In this document: piece by piece, positions 24,919 through 35,174 of the stretch
Layout: every line of letters begins with the position of its first letter
Numbering within the stretch: position 1 is the stretch's first letter
From: Chitinophagaceae bacterium
GTDB taxonomy: Bacteria > Bacteroidota > Bacteroidia > Chitinophagales > Chitinophagaceae
Length of the DNA: 45,762 nt
NCBI GenBank assembly: GCA_025933775.1
Contig: JAICZH010000015.1
Location: forward strand, 1-45,762
Direction: 5' to 3'
Made by a program: the position numbers and the translations under genes
The notes under the pieces: generated by a model
Seen by the model: the letters and a program-made list of their open reading frames with translations, nothing else
Database searches by the model: none
What the model was told of the DNA's origin: nothing

Positions 24919-27900
24919 TTATTGTGCCAACGAAATTCTTACCTGCACGCCGGCACGTGTATCAACCGTAGGTGGTGATGACGAAATGTATGGATTTACC
25001 CTTCTTTGTTCAAAATATAATTTTACTTGCACACGGTTGTTTATGTAATAATTTATAGTAGGATTTATTGTAATTTCTTTGCTGCCATTGGTTGCAAAGG
25101 CGCTGTTTTGATCGAGCCGGCTATTGGAGCTTACATTATCCCGCAACGAAAAATCGAGCCGGAACTGAATTTCATTATCTAGTTTTTTACTATCCTTTTT
25201 CGTGAAAGGCACTTTAAATGGAAGCTTTAAACCGCGTTTGCGGAAGCCACCGCCAAATGTAAATTCTGTTGACCTTACTTCGCTAAGCTGATAATCAATA
25301 AGGCTTAGGCTTAGCTGACGTTGTTTGGTATAATCAAACTTCAGGCTCAGATTATTGGTAAAGGTCATATCAATTCCCAGCAACGGGGCAAACTGTTCCT
25401 GTATAGTGATGTTGGGAACTAAAAAGAAAGGAATGTAATTGTTGTTTCCGGCAGTAGTATCAATAAACGAAGGATAGCCGAATCTTGAAACATCCTGGTA
25501 GTCTAATGCCGAAGTGAAACTGTTCATTCCTAGACTTCCGTTATACGCATGAGTGAGCGAAAAATTGGAAAATATTTTATCAAGGCCTGGTATTCTATTT
25601 AACCCGTTGTAGGTAATTCGCCAGTTTGGCTTAGGTAAAATATTTTTAAAGGGATTGGATTTGAGATTGGAATTATTTTGTTTTATCAATGAAACTTTAG
25701 TGGGGTCCTGGCCTGTATATGCTGCAATGAATGCGGGAACTAAAACATCAACCGAATATCTTCCATATCCCAAAGCGTAACCATCGTTAGTAATGGGGTT
25801 GCCTTGCAATTTATTATAAGTATTTAACAGGCCTAATCTTTTTGATAATATTTCCCGGTAATTTTCAAATTTCAAAAAAGTAACCGATATCTGGTTAGGG
25901 TCAAACTTTTCAAAAAGCGTATTAAATGCAATGTAACTTACATTGAAGCCACCTTGAATGTAGGGGCTTAAATGAGAAAAATGATTTCCTGTTCCGGTGG
26001 TGTCTTTAAAAGTTTCCGAATAATTTTTTGAAAAAGTTTTATCAATATTTATATCAATCGTTAAATCCGAAACCGGCTCCAACTGTGCAGACGCGGAAAT
26101 TTTTTGATCAAAGCTCTGAACAAATAAATCATTAAAATTTGAGTCCCGGGTTATAAGCCCTCTTCGGGCAGCTTTGTTCAGCCAGTTGCTATCGGGTTGT
26201 TTTCCTAAAATAAAATCAAAACCCGGCGACATACTTCTGAAATCCTCTCCTAAAATTTGTGTGCTATCAGTATAACCTGGCAACCGCGTATGACTGTTTT
26301 GCGAAACCGTTGCATTGATAGATTTAATGCTGGTGAGTAATTTGCCAAAAAATCTTGCCGCTCCATTTACTTCAGGAAGCGCATTATTATTTTTTGGTTT
26401 TACTGTTACATTATTTTTTTGATTATTTTTTTTTGCTGCGGAAGTATCTGTTTCTTTTCGTTGCCGTGGTTGATCAATAGCACGCAGCCATTTTGATTTA
26501 TTATAAAGTTTTGTAAAATCAAGCTGAAGATTGGCTTCTTCCTGCTGCCCGTTTTCTAAAAAGTTACCTAAGTTTACTGCAAGCCTTGAAGCGCCAATCC
26601 ACTGGTAATTGGCCGTGTATCCTAAACGTAACGTTGTCCAATCGGTTAACGGAAATTTATTGAGCGGTACATTGTACGAAAAATTAATAGCCTGTGTAAA
26701 TACAGTATTACGGCCACCTGAAAAGAAATTTCTTAATACAGTATCTTCCTTTGCTTTTGTGTCCAGTCTTCCATACGGCTCATCTACCCTGGCATTGTTG
26801 AGTGCTGTATAATCAATATTGAAAGAATGGGTAAGATCCCATCGTACAATATAATTTCTGTCGAAAGTAAAATACTTATCAAACGTTTCGGGAATTACAT
26901 ATTTATCTTCTCCAATGCTTCTTGGTTTTATTACTCCGAATTGCCTGAAAATATCTGCTCTAAAACTAATTTGCGAAGGAAGGGGATTAATATTAAAATC
27001 TTTAATCAGATCGAACCAATGTGTTTTTGTTTTTTTAAATAATTTTTTAAAAGGTTCAAAATATTTTGGCTGAGGTGTATAATTATATCCAATGCCACCC
27101 CGCTGTTTTGTAACATTATTATATTCAATAAGCGGATTGTGAGCTTCTGTTTTGGTATAAGAATAACTAAGGTCGATATTTTCAATATCCCATGGCTTTG
27201 GTTTTTTATTATTCGTTCGATTTTTATGAACGTTGGTAAAAGTGATGGTTTTGGTGGAAACAAAGTCAACTGCATTTTTTCTGATGGAATCTCTTTCTCC
27301 TCTTGGCGCCTGTTTTAGCTTTTGTTTTAAAGTAATATCCATGTCATAAGGATCATATTCAGGAGTACTTACTGCTTCTGAATAGCTTGCATAAAAAGGA
27401 ATTGATAATGCCGCTTTGCTTGGCAAGAGTTTACCAAGTTCCAGGTTAGTAGCTGCATCAAATTGTAAAAAATAATCTTTAAATCTTTCATCTACTCGTT
27501 GTTCCAAAGTTCCGAAACCATTGCTGTGTGTATTAGCAGAAAGAGAGATGGTGCCAAGGTCTGAAAGGTTTGCATCCACCCGGGCTAATGAAGCCCAGCC
27601 GCCTTTTTCATCGAGAGAAGAAAGACGTAATTCATTAAACCAAAGCTCACCACATGCAGAGCCACCACTTACATTTTTTACCCCCATTAAAATGCCTGTT
27701 ACCTGGCCAAGATTTGGATTACCGATAATCGAATAGGTTTGCCCATTGGTCTGTAATTGCGAGTATAAAGTATTAATAGGATAGGTAGATAAATTTCTTG
27801 TGTTCTTTAGTTTAGTAAGCGCATCCAGGTCGAGATCGAGGTTATTTTGTTGTATCCAAAGCGTATCATTGTATTCCTTACTGTCGGGATTGAACCCGCT

Positions 27901-30900
27901 ATTTAAAGGAGTAAGTTTTAATGGAATTTTTACTTCATAATAATTGGAAACAAAATCACTTCCTATTCTTATTATTGCTACAAGGTCATTATTATTGAGT
28001 ACGCTTTGTGGATTTCTTTCAGCATGAATGTACATTTGCAGTTTGCGAAACTGTCTTAAATCTCTGTTAGCAAAGGTTTGAAAAACGGCCTTGCCATCAT
28101 TTTGATTAAGCCCGCAGAATTGTAATGTAAGTGATTGTTCATTTTCTAATAAGGTTACTCCGTTGTTGCTTTGTGTTTGTACCCTTTTTATAGCATCCGG
28201 TGTACGATAGGGTAAGGGTGATCTCTTATCATTCTCTTCAATATTTACAGCGCCCACATTAAAGTCGTTCGTTACTTCCGGACTATAATTACCTGTGGTA
28301 TCTAATTTAAATTGAAACTTTCTCCACGTGTTTCTTACCAATGCAAGTTTTCCAAACCGCACTACTACACTATCATCAAAGCCGGTTAAGAACATTCGTA
28401 TAAATCGTATTGATTTAAAATCGGGAATATTTCCGATTTTTTTATTATAACCTTCTATTGGAATTCTAAGCTGGTACCATGTTTCAGGCCGGGACGTACC
28501 ATCAACGAGTTTTACAGTAACCACTTTTTTATCTACAATAAAATTTTGTCCAATATTCATCTCCGGATTTGTGGGAGGCTTCAGATCAACAGCATATTGA
28601 AAATATTCTTCTGTTTCATTAAGCGTATTATCGCGGTTTAAATCTTCCTGGTCAGGATACAGAGTGGCAGCAGTGGAAAATTGTGAATTATTATCAGCAA
28701 TAGGAGAATTGCCCTGCGGACCATTATAATTTTTATAACGATTTAAAATATTCGCATTTTCTGCGTCAAGATCATTGCCGCGATAATAGTGATAATTATC
28801 AGAAGAAGGATCGGCCAAAGCTTCTTTATAAGCTTCCGAACCCGTACCAAAATTAGTTGCGAGTACATTTAAATAATCATTTCTTCTTTTTGAAACCTCT
28901 GCGCTGTCTGTTAATCCATCAAAACCCACATCCTGGTAAGGCCTGTCTTTGGGATCATTGCTAAATGCATTGGTAACCTGTGTTGGATTTCGAGGCACCA
29001 CTCCCCAAATAGATGTATCAACTTGTGCTGGAAGATTGGGTGTAGGAAGCCCGTTTTCATAAAATCTTCTTGAATCTTTTAATACATCTTCTGAAATATT
29101 ACCAAGGTTTATATAAAATTTACCGCCATTACTTGTAGGATTATTTATAAAAGGATCTTGTATCCAACACTCGATATATTCTACATTGGCGCTTTCAAAA
29201 TCAGTTTGGTCAATGCTTCTCATGAGGCCACCCCACCGTTTAGAAGGATTAAGCAATTTACCTGATGCAGTAACATCTGCTGCAGAAGCATCATAGTTAT
29301 ATGGTCCCCTATCAGAAGGATAATAAGCAAGATCAAAAGTGATTAACTGGTTCTGGCCAAAGTCGGTTGTAATTTGGGGAAAAATTTCAGTTTGAGAAAT
29401 AGCGCGTACTCTTGGATCGGAAAGTGCAGTTTTATTTCCCCTCAAAGGATTATTTATATTTTTAGGATCTTGCAAAGTAGGTTCTATTTGATACCATGCA
29501 ATTTTTGCCCTGTTTTTTCCATAATCTAAATTATCATTGTTGGCGGCTTCAGGAAATAAAAGATTACCGCTTGAATCGGTAGCGCCAAAGGGAGTGGATG
29601 CCAAAGCCCAGCTAATGGGAGGGAAGCGAAGATCAATATCACTTTTGCTGCCTTCGAAATCATCAATGTACACAACACCATTACTTCCTTTTCCTATTTG
29701 GGGAGCATGGCCTGGTTTTAAATAAGCAGCCTCGGCATAAGCATTTATTGCCGATGGCGCAGTAGTCTTATAAAATGGAAGTTTATCTAATAGCTTAGTT
29801 AATCGTGGAATATCTTTATGATAATTTCCATCCAAGCCAAACATAGTATTTCGTATGGGATCTTCTCCATAATCAACCTTAGTAAAGAAAGGCCTTTCAC
29901 TTAATCGCACAATGGTGCCGCCAATAGTTAATTGCTCTTTGGCTGTATTTTTAGCCTGATAATCTAAGCGAAGGCCTAAATAACTTTTTTGTTGAAGTCC
30001 ATAAGCTGCGTTATTTTCAAAATTAACTTGTACCGGCACTCCTGCATTTATAATTGCCTGGTTAATTATTTTAATGGTTCCAAGATCGTAGTTAATGGTG
30101 TAATCTACATTCTCATGCAGTGTTTGACCTCCGGCACTTACTGTTACCGAGCCGGGGGGAATATTGTATCCGATGCTTATATCTGATGACGAAGATGTTT
30201 TTGCCGATCCTTGTAATACAAACCTGTCAAGATTGGGAAATTGTTGCTGTGCCACCACTTTTATTGAATCATATAATGGATAATACAAACTATCTTTTGC
30301 AAGTGTTGTATCACTAAAAACTTTTGGAGCAAGATCGCGCCCAAATGGTTCTAATAGCGGGAAAATAACCCGGCTGTATTGAGGAAGAACGGTATATCCC
30401 TGTACAAAATCAAAAACACCATCGGGTTGTGGATCATTTTGATTATTGAGCCTGTCAAGATTTTCTAAAGTTAAAATAGGAGTGCCCAAATTAAGATCGC
30501 CGAAAGGAAGGTATCTTTTTGCTCCCAGCCCTGGTTGTTCATATAATACATTCAACATAAAATCCTGTGGATCGAGTGTTCCAAAACCTACACTGTACAC
30601 GTTTTTCATCATTAATTGCCATATAGGAAGATTAGGACGTTGTGAAGTGGCTTTTAATAATTTTAAAAATAAAATCTTTTGATTTGCAGAAGTAGAGTCA
30701 GGCGGTACATCCTGCGAAAATTCACCTACCTGGTAAATTCTTCCATTGTAAGAATATTGATATGCAACCGCAAGCACTTCGTCGGGCTGTAATGGCTGGC
30801 TTAAAGATAAAAAACCCACTTTTGCATTGTAGATATATTGACTGGAATCTAATTTCCGTGCAAAAGTTTTTTCAAAATCCTGAACAGGGCTTAATCCCAT

Positions 30901-32133
30901 TGCATTTTGCAATTGGTTGGTGATAAGAGCTCCGTCTCTGCTATTAGGATTGCTGATAATATCTCTGTATTCAGAATTGGTATTATTATCCGGCAAACTT
31001 CCGGTAACTGTAAATGGATGGTAAGGATTGTTTTCGCCTAAATCCATAAGTCCTACAATTTCTCTCGCATTGGTGGTAGATCCATTTTTATTGGTTACCC
31101 ATACTTCCAATCTTAAAATATTTACAGGAGTGATTACTGCCGGTAAATTGCTCATCACTTTATTGTAATTATTTTTAAAATATTGGCCCAATAAAAAATG
31201 CCGGTTCTCCTCATAATCATCAGCTTTAAATTCAAATTGCTGCGCCGCGCTTCCTCCTTGCAAATTTACAGATTGCCTCTGGGATCTCTGATCGGCTAAA
31301 ATTCCGGTTATAAAAAGTTTTCCGAATTGTAACTGCGTTTTTAATCCAAATAAAGATTGTGCTCCTGGAATTAATGTACTTCTTGATGGGAATGAAACGT
31401 TTCCTGCCTCGAAGCGTTTTAATATTTCATCATCCTTTCCGGTGTAATCCAGTTTTAATTGGTTAGTAAAATCAAAGTTGGCAAGTGTATTATAACTGAT
31501 TGGAAATTTAAGTTTGTCGCCTATGTTGGCGTTTATATTTAGTTGGGTGGCCATGTCAAAATCGAGACCTCCATTTTTTCTGGCTCTTTCCGCAAGAGTT
31601 GGGTTTTTAATGTTTTGCCCTTGATATCCTGCTGTAATATCAACATTTCCCTGTGGCTCTATAATAATTTTTCCATTACCAAATAGCCGGTTAAAAAGAT
31701 TGTCGTAAACATTAAGCTTGGGCTTTATCTGGCCCCGGTTCAATATATTAAGCGTGTTGGCACGTTTTCTAAAATAATCTGTTTGGGCTTTTTGGCTTTC
31801 TATCTCCATAAATTCATCGTAAGTATAAGTTGTAGGAGTACGATAATATTTATTGCCGATCTTTTCATAAACGGTATATCGTTTTGTTGCGGGATCGTAA
31901 GCAATAGAGTCTGTAATGTTAGATGGCTTGGCTAAATCAAAAGGGCTTCTTTGGTTTGAAAAAAAATCTCCTCGTGTATCATAAATTGGGTAAGGAAGAG
32001 AATCATTAAAACGAAGTGAGGTGGTATCTTGTGCGAAGGTTTTATTGACGCTTATAAATGAAAATATAATCCCGCAAATGCAAGCCACAATCAACCCAAA
32101 AAAATTAGGAGCCAGATTTTTTTTAAACAACAT
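24919..32133 (-). CDS. sprA: Cell surface protein SprA (type IX secretion translocon)
   Basis: SprA is the giant outer-membrane barrel through which type IX secretion substrates cross, and is required for gliding in flavobacteria. The 2404-residue length fits the family. A signal peptide (about 1-35, ending KTFAQ) is followed by repeated beta-barrel and plug-like segments, including AYAEAAYLKPGHAPQIGKG with YIDDFEGSKSDIDL, and GELWFNELRLSSLDEKGGWA, both typical of the family. The protein ends in a barrel strand RAGVQVRISLAQ. It lies 27 nt after ruvA, so the two are probably cotranscribed, an arrangement common in the phylum. The other T9SS genes are elsewhere. No internal stop or shift was seen. 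Confidence 0.96.
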   Translation of the reverse strand: MLFKKNLAPNFFGLIVACICGIIFSFISVNKTFAQDTTSLRFNDSLPYPIYDTRGDFFSNQRSPFDLAKPSNITDSIAYDPATKRYTVYEKIGNKYYRTPTTYTYDEFMEIESQKAQTDYFRKRANTLNILNRGQIKPKLNVYDNLFNRLFGNGKIIIEPQGNVDITAGYQGQNIKNPTLAERARKNGGLDFDMATQLNINANIGDKLKFPISYNTLANFDFTNQLKLDYTGKDDEILKRFEAGNVSFPSRSTLIPGAQSLFGLKTQLQFGKLFITGILADQRSQRQSVNLQGGSAAQQFEFKADDYEENRHFLLGQYFKNNYNKVMSNLPAVITPVNILRLEVWVTNKNGSTTNAREIVGLMDLGENNPYHPFTVTGSLPDNNTNSEYRDIISNPNSRDGALITNQLQNAMGLSPVQDFEKTFARKLDSSQYIYNAKVGFLSLSQPLQPDEVLAVAYQYSYNGRIYQVGEFSQDVPPDSTSANQKILFLKLLKATSQRPNLPIWQLMMKNVYSVGFGTLDPQDFMLNVLYEQPGLGAKRYLPFGDLNLGTPILTLENLDRLNNQNDPQPDGVFDFVQGYTVLPQYSRVIFPLLEPFGRDLAPKVFSDTTLAKDSLYYPLYDSIKVVAQQQFPNLDRFVLQGSAKTSSSSDISIGYNIPPGSVTVSAGGQTLHENVDYTINYDLGTIKIINQAIINAGVPVQVNFENNAAYGLQQKSYLGLRLDYQAKNTAKEQLTIGGTIVRLSERPFFTKVDYGEDPIRNTMFGLDGNYHKDIPRLTKLLDKLPFYKTTAPSAINAYAEAAYLKPGHAPQIGKGSNGVVYIDDFEGSKSDIDLRFPPISWALASTPFGATDSSGNLLFPEAANNDNLDYGKNRAKIAWYQIEPTLQDPKNINNPLRGNKTALSDPRVRAISQTEIFPQITTDFGQNQLITFDLAYYPSDRGPYNYDASAADVTASGKLLNPSKRWGGLMRSIDQTDFESANVEYIECWIQDPFINNPTSNGGKFYINLGNISEDVLKDSRRFYENGLPTPNLPAQVDTSIWGVVPRNPTQVTNAFSNDPKDRPYQDVGFDGLTDSAEVSKRRNDYLNVLATNFGTGSEAYKEALADPSSDNYHYYRGNDLDAENANILNRYKNYNGPQGNSPIADNNSQFSTAATLYPDQEDLNRDNTLNETEEYFQYAVDLKPPTNPEMNIGQNFIVDKKVVTVKLVDGTSRPETWYQLRIPIEGYNKKIGNIPDFKSIRFIRMFLTGFDDSVVVRFGKLALVRNTWRKFQFKLDTTGNYSPEVTNDFNVGAVNIEENDKRSPLPYRTPDAIKRVQTQSNNGVTLLENEQSLTLQFCGLNQNDGKAVFQTFANRDLRQFRKLQMYIHAERNPQSVLNNNDLVAIIRIGSDFVSNYYEVKIPLKLTPLNSGFNPDSKEYNDTLWIQQNNLDLDLDALTKLKNTRNLSTYPINTLYSQLQTNGQTYSIIGNPNLGQVTGILMGVKNVSGGSACGELWFNELRLSSLDEKGGWASLARVDANLSDLGTISLSANTHSNGFGTLEQRVDERFKDYFLQFDAATNLELGKLLPSKAALSIPFYASYSEAVSTPEYDPYDMDITLKQKLKQAPRGERDSIRKNAVDFVSTKTITFTNVHKNRTNNKKPKPWDIENIDLSYSYTKTEAHNPLIEYNNVTKQRGGIGYNYTPQPKYFEPFKKLFKKTKTHWFDLIKDFNINPLPSQISFRADIFRQFGVIKPRSIGEDKYVIPETFDKYFTFDRNYIVRWDLTHSFNIDYTALNNARVDEPYGRLDTKAKEDTVLRNFFSGGRNTVFTQAINFSYNVPLNKFPLTDWTTLRLGYTANYQWIGASRLAVNLGNFLENGQQEEANLQLDFTKLYNKSKWLRAIDQPRQRKETDTSAAKKNNQKNNVTVKPKNNNALPEVNGAARFFGKLLTSIKSINATVSQNSHTRLPGYTDSTQILGEDFRSMSPGFDFILGKQPDSNWLNKAARRGLITRDSNFNDLFVQSFDQKISASAQLEPVSDLTIDINIDKTFSKNYSETFKDTTGTGNHFSHLSPYIQGGFNVSYIAFNTLFEKFDPNQISVTFLKFENYREILSKRLGLLNTYNKLQGNPITNDGYALGYGRYSVDVLVPAFIAAYTGQDPTKVSLIKQNNSNLKSNPFKNILPKPNWRITYNGLNRIPGLDKIFSNFSLTHAYNGSLGMNSFTSALDYQDVSRFGYPSFIDTTAGNNNYIPFFLVPNITIQEQFAPLLGIDMTFTNNLSLKFDYTKQRQLSLSLIDYQLSEVRSTEFTFGGGFRKRGLKLPFKVPFTKKDSKKLDNEIQFRLDFSLRDNVSSNSRLDQNSAFATNGSKEITINPTINYYINNRVQVKLYFEQRRVNPYISSSPPTVDTRAGVQVRISLAQ

Positions 32134-32160
32134 CCCACTATTAATTAAGGTAGATTTCGC

Positions 32161-32745
32161 TCAAATGGCTTTTAGGGCTTTTTTTATTAATTCTTCAAGG
32201 TTGTTTATTGTTGGATTGGAAATTACGATTTTTTTAATTGACTGTTCAGCAACCGGCTTTCCTATTCCGAGCGCTACTAATGCATTTAACGCATCTTGCT
32301 CCAAAGTATTGCCATCCTTTACCTGTAAAGATGAAGCCGATGGTAACTTTATCATTTTATCTTTTAGCTCAAGTACCAGCCGTTCTGCAGTTTTTTTCCC
32401 AATTCCTTTTACACTTTCCAGCAGCCCGGCATTATTTTGTGCAATGGCTTTGCTTATTTCATCAGGCTTCATATTAGACAGCATCATTCTTGCAGTTGCT
32501 GCACCTACGCCGGAAACACTTATTAACAGTACAAACATTTCTTTTTCCAGCAAATCAAAAAAACCATACAAGATATGTGCATCTTCTTTTACCTGCAGAT
32601 AGGTATATAATTTTCCTTCGGTTAAATTTTGAATGCTCGAATATGTATTCAGGCTTATATTCACTTCATATCCTACGCCCTGCACATCCACATATACAAC
32701 CGCAGGATTTTTATAAGAAAATTTTCCCGATAAATATGCTAACAT
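32161..32745 (-). CDS. ruvA: Holliday junction branch migration protein RuvA
   Basis: RuvA binds Holliday junctions and loads the RuvB motor. The 194-residue product has the N-terminal OB domain (MLAYLSGKFSYKNP, VYVDVQGVGYEVNISLNTY), two helix-hairpin-helix motifs (VLLISVSGVGAATARMMLS and LESVKGIGKKTAERLVLEL) and the C-terminal RuvB-contacting domain (DALNALVALGIGKPVAEQSI). All parts are intact. It precedes sprA in the same direction with a 27-nt gap. Confidence 0.97.
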   Translation of the reverse strand: MLAYLSGKFSYKNPAVVYVDVQGVGYEVNISLNTYSSIQNLTEGKLYTYLQVKEDAHILYGFFDLLEKEMFVLLISVSGVGAATARMMLSNMKPDEISKAIAQNNAGLLESVKGIGKKTAERLVLELKDKMIKLPSASSLQVKDGNTLEQDALNALVALGIGKPVAEQSIKKIVISNPTINNLEELIKKALKAI

Positions 32746-32879
32746 GATTTTTTAAAGAGCGCCAAAAATAAGTAATTCATTTTAATGAAGCCGATATAAA
32801 ATATTCCCTTTTTTAATTTGAGAATTGAATAATAAAGTAATTTGTATTTTTATCTCTTCATAAAAACATGAAAAGATAA

Positions 32880-33881
32880 ATGAATAATAAAATTTCAGCT
32901 GCTATTACAGCAGTCGGTGGATATGTTCCTGAGTATCGCCTCACCAATGCCGAATTGGAAACCATGGTAGAAACCAATGATGAATGGATAAAAACGAGAA
33001 CTGGGGTTGAAGAAAGAAGAATTTTAAAAGGAGAAAATAAAGGTGTTTCTGAAATGGCCGTGCCTGCTGTATTGCAGCTTTGTAAAAATAGAGGAATTGA
33101 TCCGGTTGAAATAGATTGTCTTATATGCTGCACAGTTACGCCAGATATGACTTTTCCTGCAACAGCAAATATCATTACTTATAAAACAGGCGCCGTAAAT
33201 GCTTTTGGTTTTGATCTTTCTGCTGCCTGTTCGGGATTTTTGTTTGGAGTTACTACCGGCACATCATTCATTGAAAGCGGACGTTATAAAAAAGTAGTAG
33301 TAGTGGGCACAGATAAAATGAGCGCCATTGTTGATTACAGCGATCGTAAAACCTGCGTTCTTTTTGGCGATGGTGCCGGCGCCATTCTATTAGAGCCTAA
33401 TGTAGAAGGATACGGCGTACAGGATAGTTTATTAAAAACTGATGGTAGCGGCGTGGAGTATTTGAAAATGGTTGCTGGTGGCTCTGTAAAGCCGGCCTCC
33501 GTAGAAACCGTAATAGCGAAAGAACATTATATTTACCAGGAAGGGCCGGCGGTATTTAAGTTTGCTGTAAAAGGAATGGCCGATGTTTCTTATGAACTTT
33601 TACAAAGAAATCATTTAACGGGCGATGATATTGCATGGCTGGTTCCTCACCAGGCCAATAAAAGAATTATTGATGCAACAGCCAATCGTATGGGATTGAG
33701 CATGGATAAAGTAATGCTGAATATTCAGCGATACGGAAACACCACATCAGCTACCATTCCATTGTGTCTGTGGGAATGGGAAAAACAATTAAAAAAGGGC
33801 GATCTTATTGTGCTCGCAGCCTTTGGTGGCGGATTTACATGGGGCGCTACTTTGGTGAAATGGGCGTATGATACCGAGTAA
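32880..33881 (+). CDS. fabH: Beta-ketoacyl-ACP synthase III
   Basis: FabH starts fatty acid synthesis by condensing acetyl-CoA (or branched acyl-CoA) with malonyl-ACP. The 333-residue product has the complete triad: C117 in LSAACSGFLFG, H257 in VPHQANKRI and N287 in YGNTTSAT. The family's TNDEWIKTRTGVEERRI motif is at about 32-48. The acyl-donor preference cannot be read from the sequence, although branched starters are common in this phylum. An ordinary ATG starts it. There is a heptamer repeat array directly after its stop. Confidence 0.95.
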   Translation: MNNKISAAITAVGGYVPEYRLTNAELETMVETNDEWIKTRTGVEERRILKGENKGVSEMAVPAVLQLCKNRGIDPVEIDCLICCTVTPDMTFPATANIITYKTGAVNAFGFDLSAACSGFLFGVTTGTSFIESGRYKKVVVVGTDKMSAIVDYSDRKTCVLFGDGAGAILLEPNVEGYGVQDSLLKTDGSGVEYLKMVAGGSVKPASVETVIAKEHYIYQEGPAVFKFAVKGMADVSYELLQRNHLTGDDIAWLVPHQANKRIIDATANRMGLSMDKVMLNIQRYGNTTSATIPLCLWEWEKQLKKGDLIVLAAFGGGFTWGATLVKWAYDTE

Positions 33882-33884
33882 AAT

Positions 33885-33940
33885 AGTCAATACACAATAT
33901 GCCTTGGCAATTATGCAATAATCAATTGGCAATAATCAAA
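33885..33940 (+). repeat. Eight imperfect heptamers downstream of fabH
   Basis: Units such as AGTCAAT, ATGCAAT and TGGCAAT follow one another in 7-nt steps, starting 4 nt after the fabH stop. One unit lacks CAAT and one is displaced by a base, so the array is degenerate. It is the same family as the arrays in the ABC-F gene, in pdxJ and before ffs. Confidence 0.65.
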
Positions 33941-34008
33941 ATTGGTTAAAAATATCTACTTTATAAATCTATTTTATGTATGCCAGATGATAGTATAACG
34001 GTGATGGA

Positions 34009-34100
34009 TAAACGCAGTTTTAAAAATATATTTATGAGATTATATGTAAGATAACTTTTATAAAAATAAATTAACTAACAGTTACGTGTAAACGCAGTTT
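34009..34100 (+). repeat. Paired 12-bp direct repeat
   Basis: TAAACGCAGTTT occurs at 34009-34020 and again at 34089-34100, exactly 80 nt apart, each followed by an A-rich tract. The remaining intergenic bases (33941-34166) show no gene. Confidence 0.5.
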
Positions 34101-34166
34101 GAAAATAATGTCTTGTAAATAATTATTAAAAATATAATTAAAAAACAGAATGATAGAAAGAAAATT

Positions 34167-35054
34167 ATGTACCAATCAATTTTTTTAAAAGATCTAAAAC
34201 TTCCCGAAGTAGCGGGTTTTTTAAACTACATTATTGCACCGCGTCCTATTTGTTTTGCATCTACTGTTGATTCAAAAGGAAATAATAATCTCAGCCCGTT
34301 TAGTTATTTTAATTTATTCAGCGTTAATCCGCCGATAATTATTTTTTCACCATCCAGAAGAGGAAGAAATAATACCACCAAACATACTTATGCAAATTTA
34401 TTGCAAGTTCCTGAAGTGGCTGTAAACATTATAAGCTATGATATGGTGCAGCAGGTAAGCCTTGCCAGTTGCGAGTTTCCGAAAGAAACAGATGAATTTA
34501 TAAAGGCTGGATTTACTAAAGTTCCCTCACAAATTATAAAGCCACCAAGAGTAAAAGAAAGTCCTGTACAACTCGAATGCAAGGTAATTGAAATAAAATC
34601 TTTAGGAACGCAGGGAGGTGCAGGCAATCTTATAATAAGTGAAATATTGCTGATGCACATTAATGAAACTATTTTGGGTGATAATGGAAAAATTGATCAA
34701 AGAAAATTGGATTTGGTAGCACGACTTGGCGGCAACTGGTATGCAAGAGTGAATGCCAATAATTTATTTGAAATTGAAAAACCAAATACACAATTAGGAA
34801 TCGGAATTGATAATCTTCCTTCCGAAATAAAAAATAGTAAAATTCTTACCGGCAATCATTTGGGGCAATTGGCCAATGTATATGAATTGCCATTTATTGA
34901 TCCTTTGTTTGAAGATGAAAAATTGAAAAATATTTTTCAATATTATTCAACAAATCCTGAAGAAATGGAAAAAGAGTTGCATGAGTATGCTGCTGCTTTA
35001 CTCGATGCAGGCAAAGTACACAAAGCCTGGCAAGTGTTATTGGCCTTTTCCTGA
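34167..35054 (+). CDS. Flavin reductase-like FMN-binding protein
   Basis: A 295-residue protein whose first 200 residues match the flavin-reductase-like split-barrel family: VAGFLNYIIAPRPICFASTVD (shown in part), NNLSPFSYFNLFSVNPPIIIFSPS and VNIISYDMVQQVSLAS. Residues from about 100 continue with ESPVQLECKVIEIKSLG and GNLIISEILLMHI, normal for the family. The C-terminal 90 residues are an extension. Relatives reduce FMN/FAD with NAD(P)H or simply bind FMN; the partner oxygenase is unknown. The start at the ATG beginning MYQSIFL is the only good one. Confidence 0.82.
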   Translation: MYQSIFLKDLKLPEVAGFLNYIIAPRPICFASTVDSKGNNNLSPFSYFNLFSVNPPIIIFSPSRRGRNNTTKHTYANLLQVPEVAVNIISYDMVQQVSLASCEFPKETDEFIKAGFTKVPSQIIKPPRVKESPVQLECKVIEIKSLGTQGGAGNLIISEILLMHINETILGDNGKIDQRKLDLVARLGGNWYARVNANNLFEIEKPNTQLGIGIDNLPSEIKNSKILTGNHLGQLANVYELPFIDPLFEDEKLKNIFQYYSTNPEEMEKELHEYAAALLDAGKVHKAWQVLLAFS

Positions 35055-35133
35055 AAAATTAATTAATCTTAAAGTTTTAAATTCAATAAAAAATTATTGC
35101 ATTATTTAAATGTTTCTTTGTTTGAATTTTAAT

Positions 35134-35174
35134 CTATTGCCAATTCTTATTGCCAATTGCTGATTGCCTATTGT
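35134..35174 (+). repeat. Heptamer array overlapping the ffs promoter
   Basis: Units with consensus NNATTGC (the complement of the arrays elsewhere), such as CAATTGC, TGATTGC and CTATTGC, run in near 7-nt steps with one 6-nt unit. The TTG of the predicted ffs -33 box lies inside one unit. Confidence 0.65.

Noticed and set aside
27006-27275. 89-codon open frame on the minus strand within sprA.
   Set aside because: It lies inside the sprA reading frame on the same strand in another phase, with low-complexity content and no start context; it is a shadow.
33885-33940. Regular short repeats considered as a CRISPR array.
   Set aside because: Units are 7 nt with no unique spacers, and there are no cas genes.
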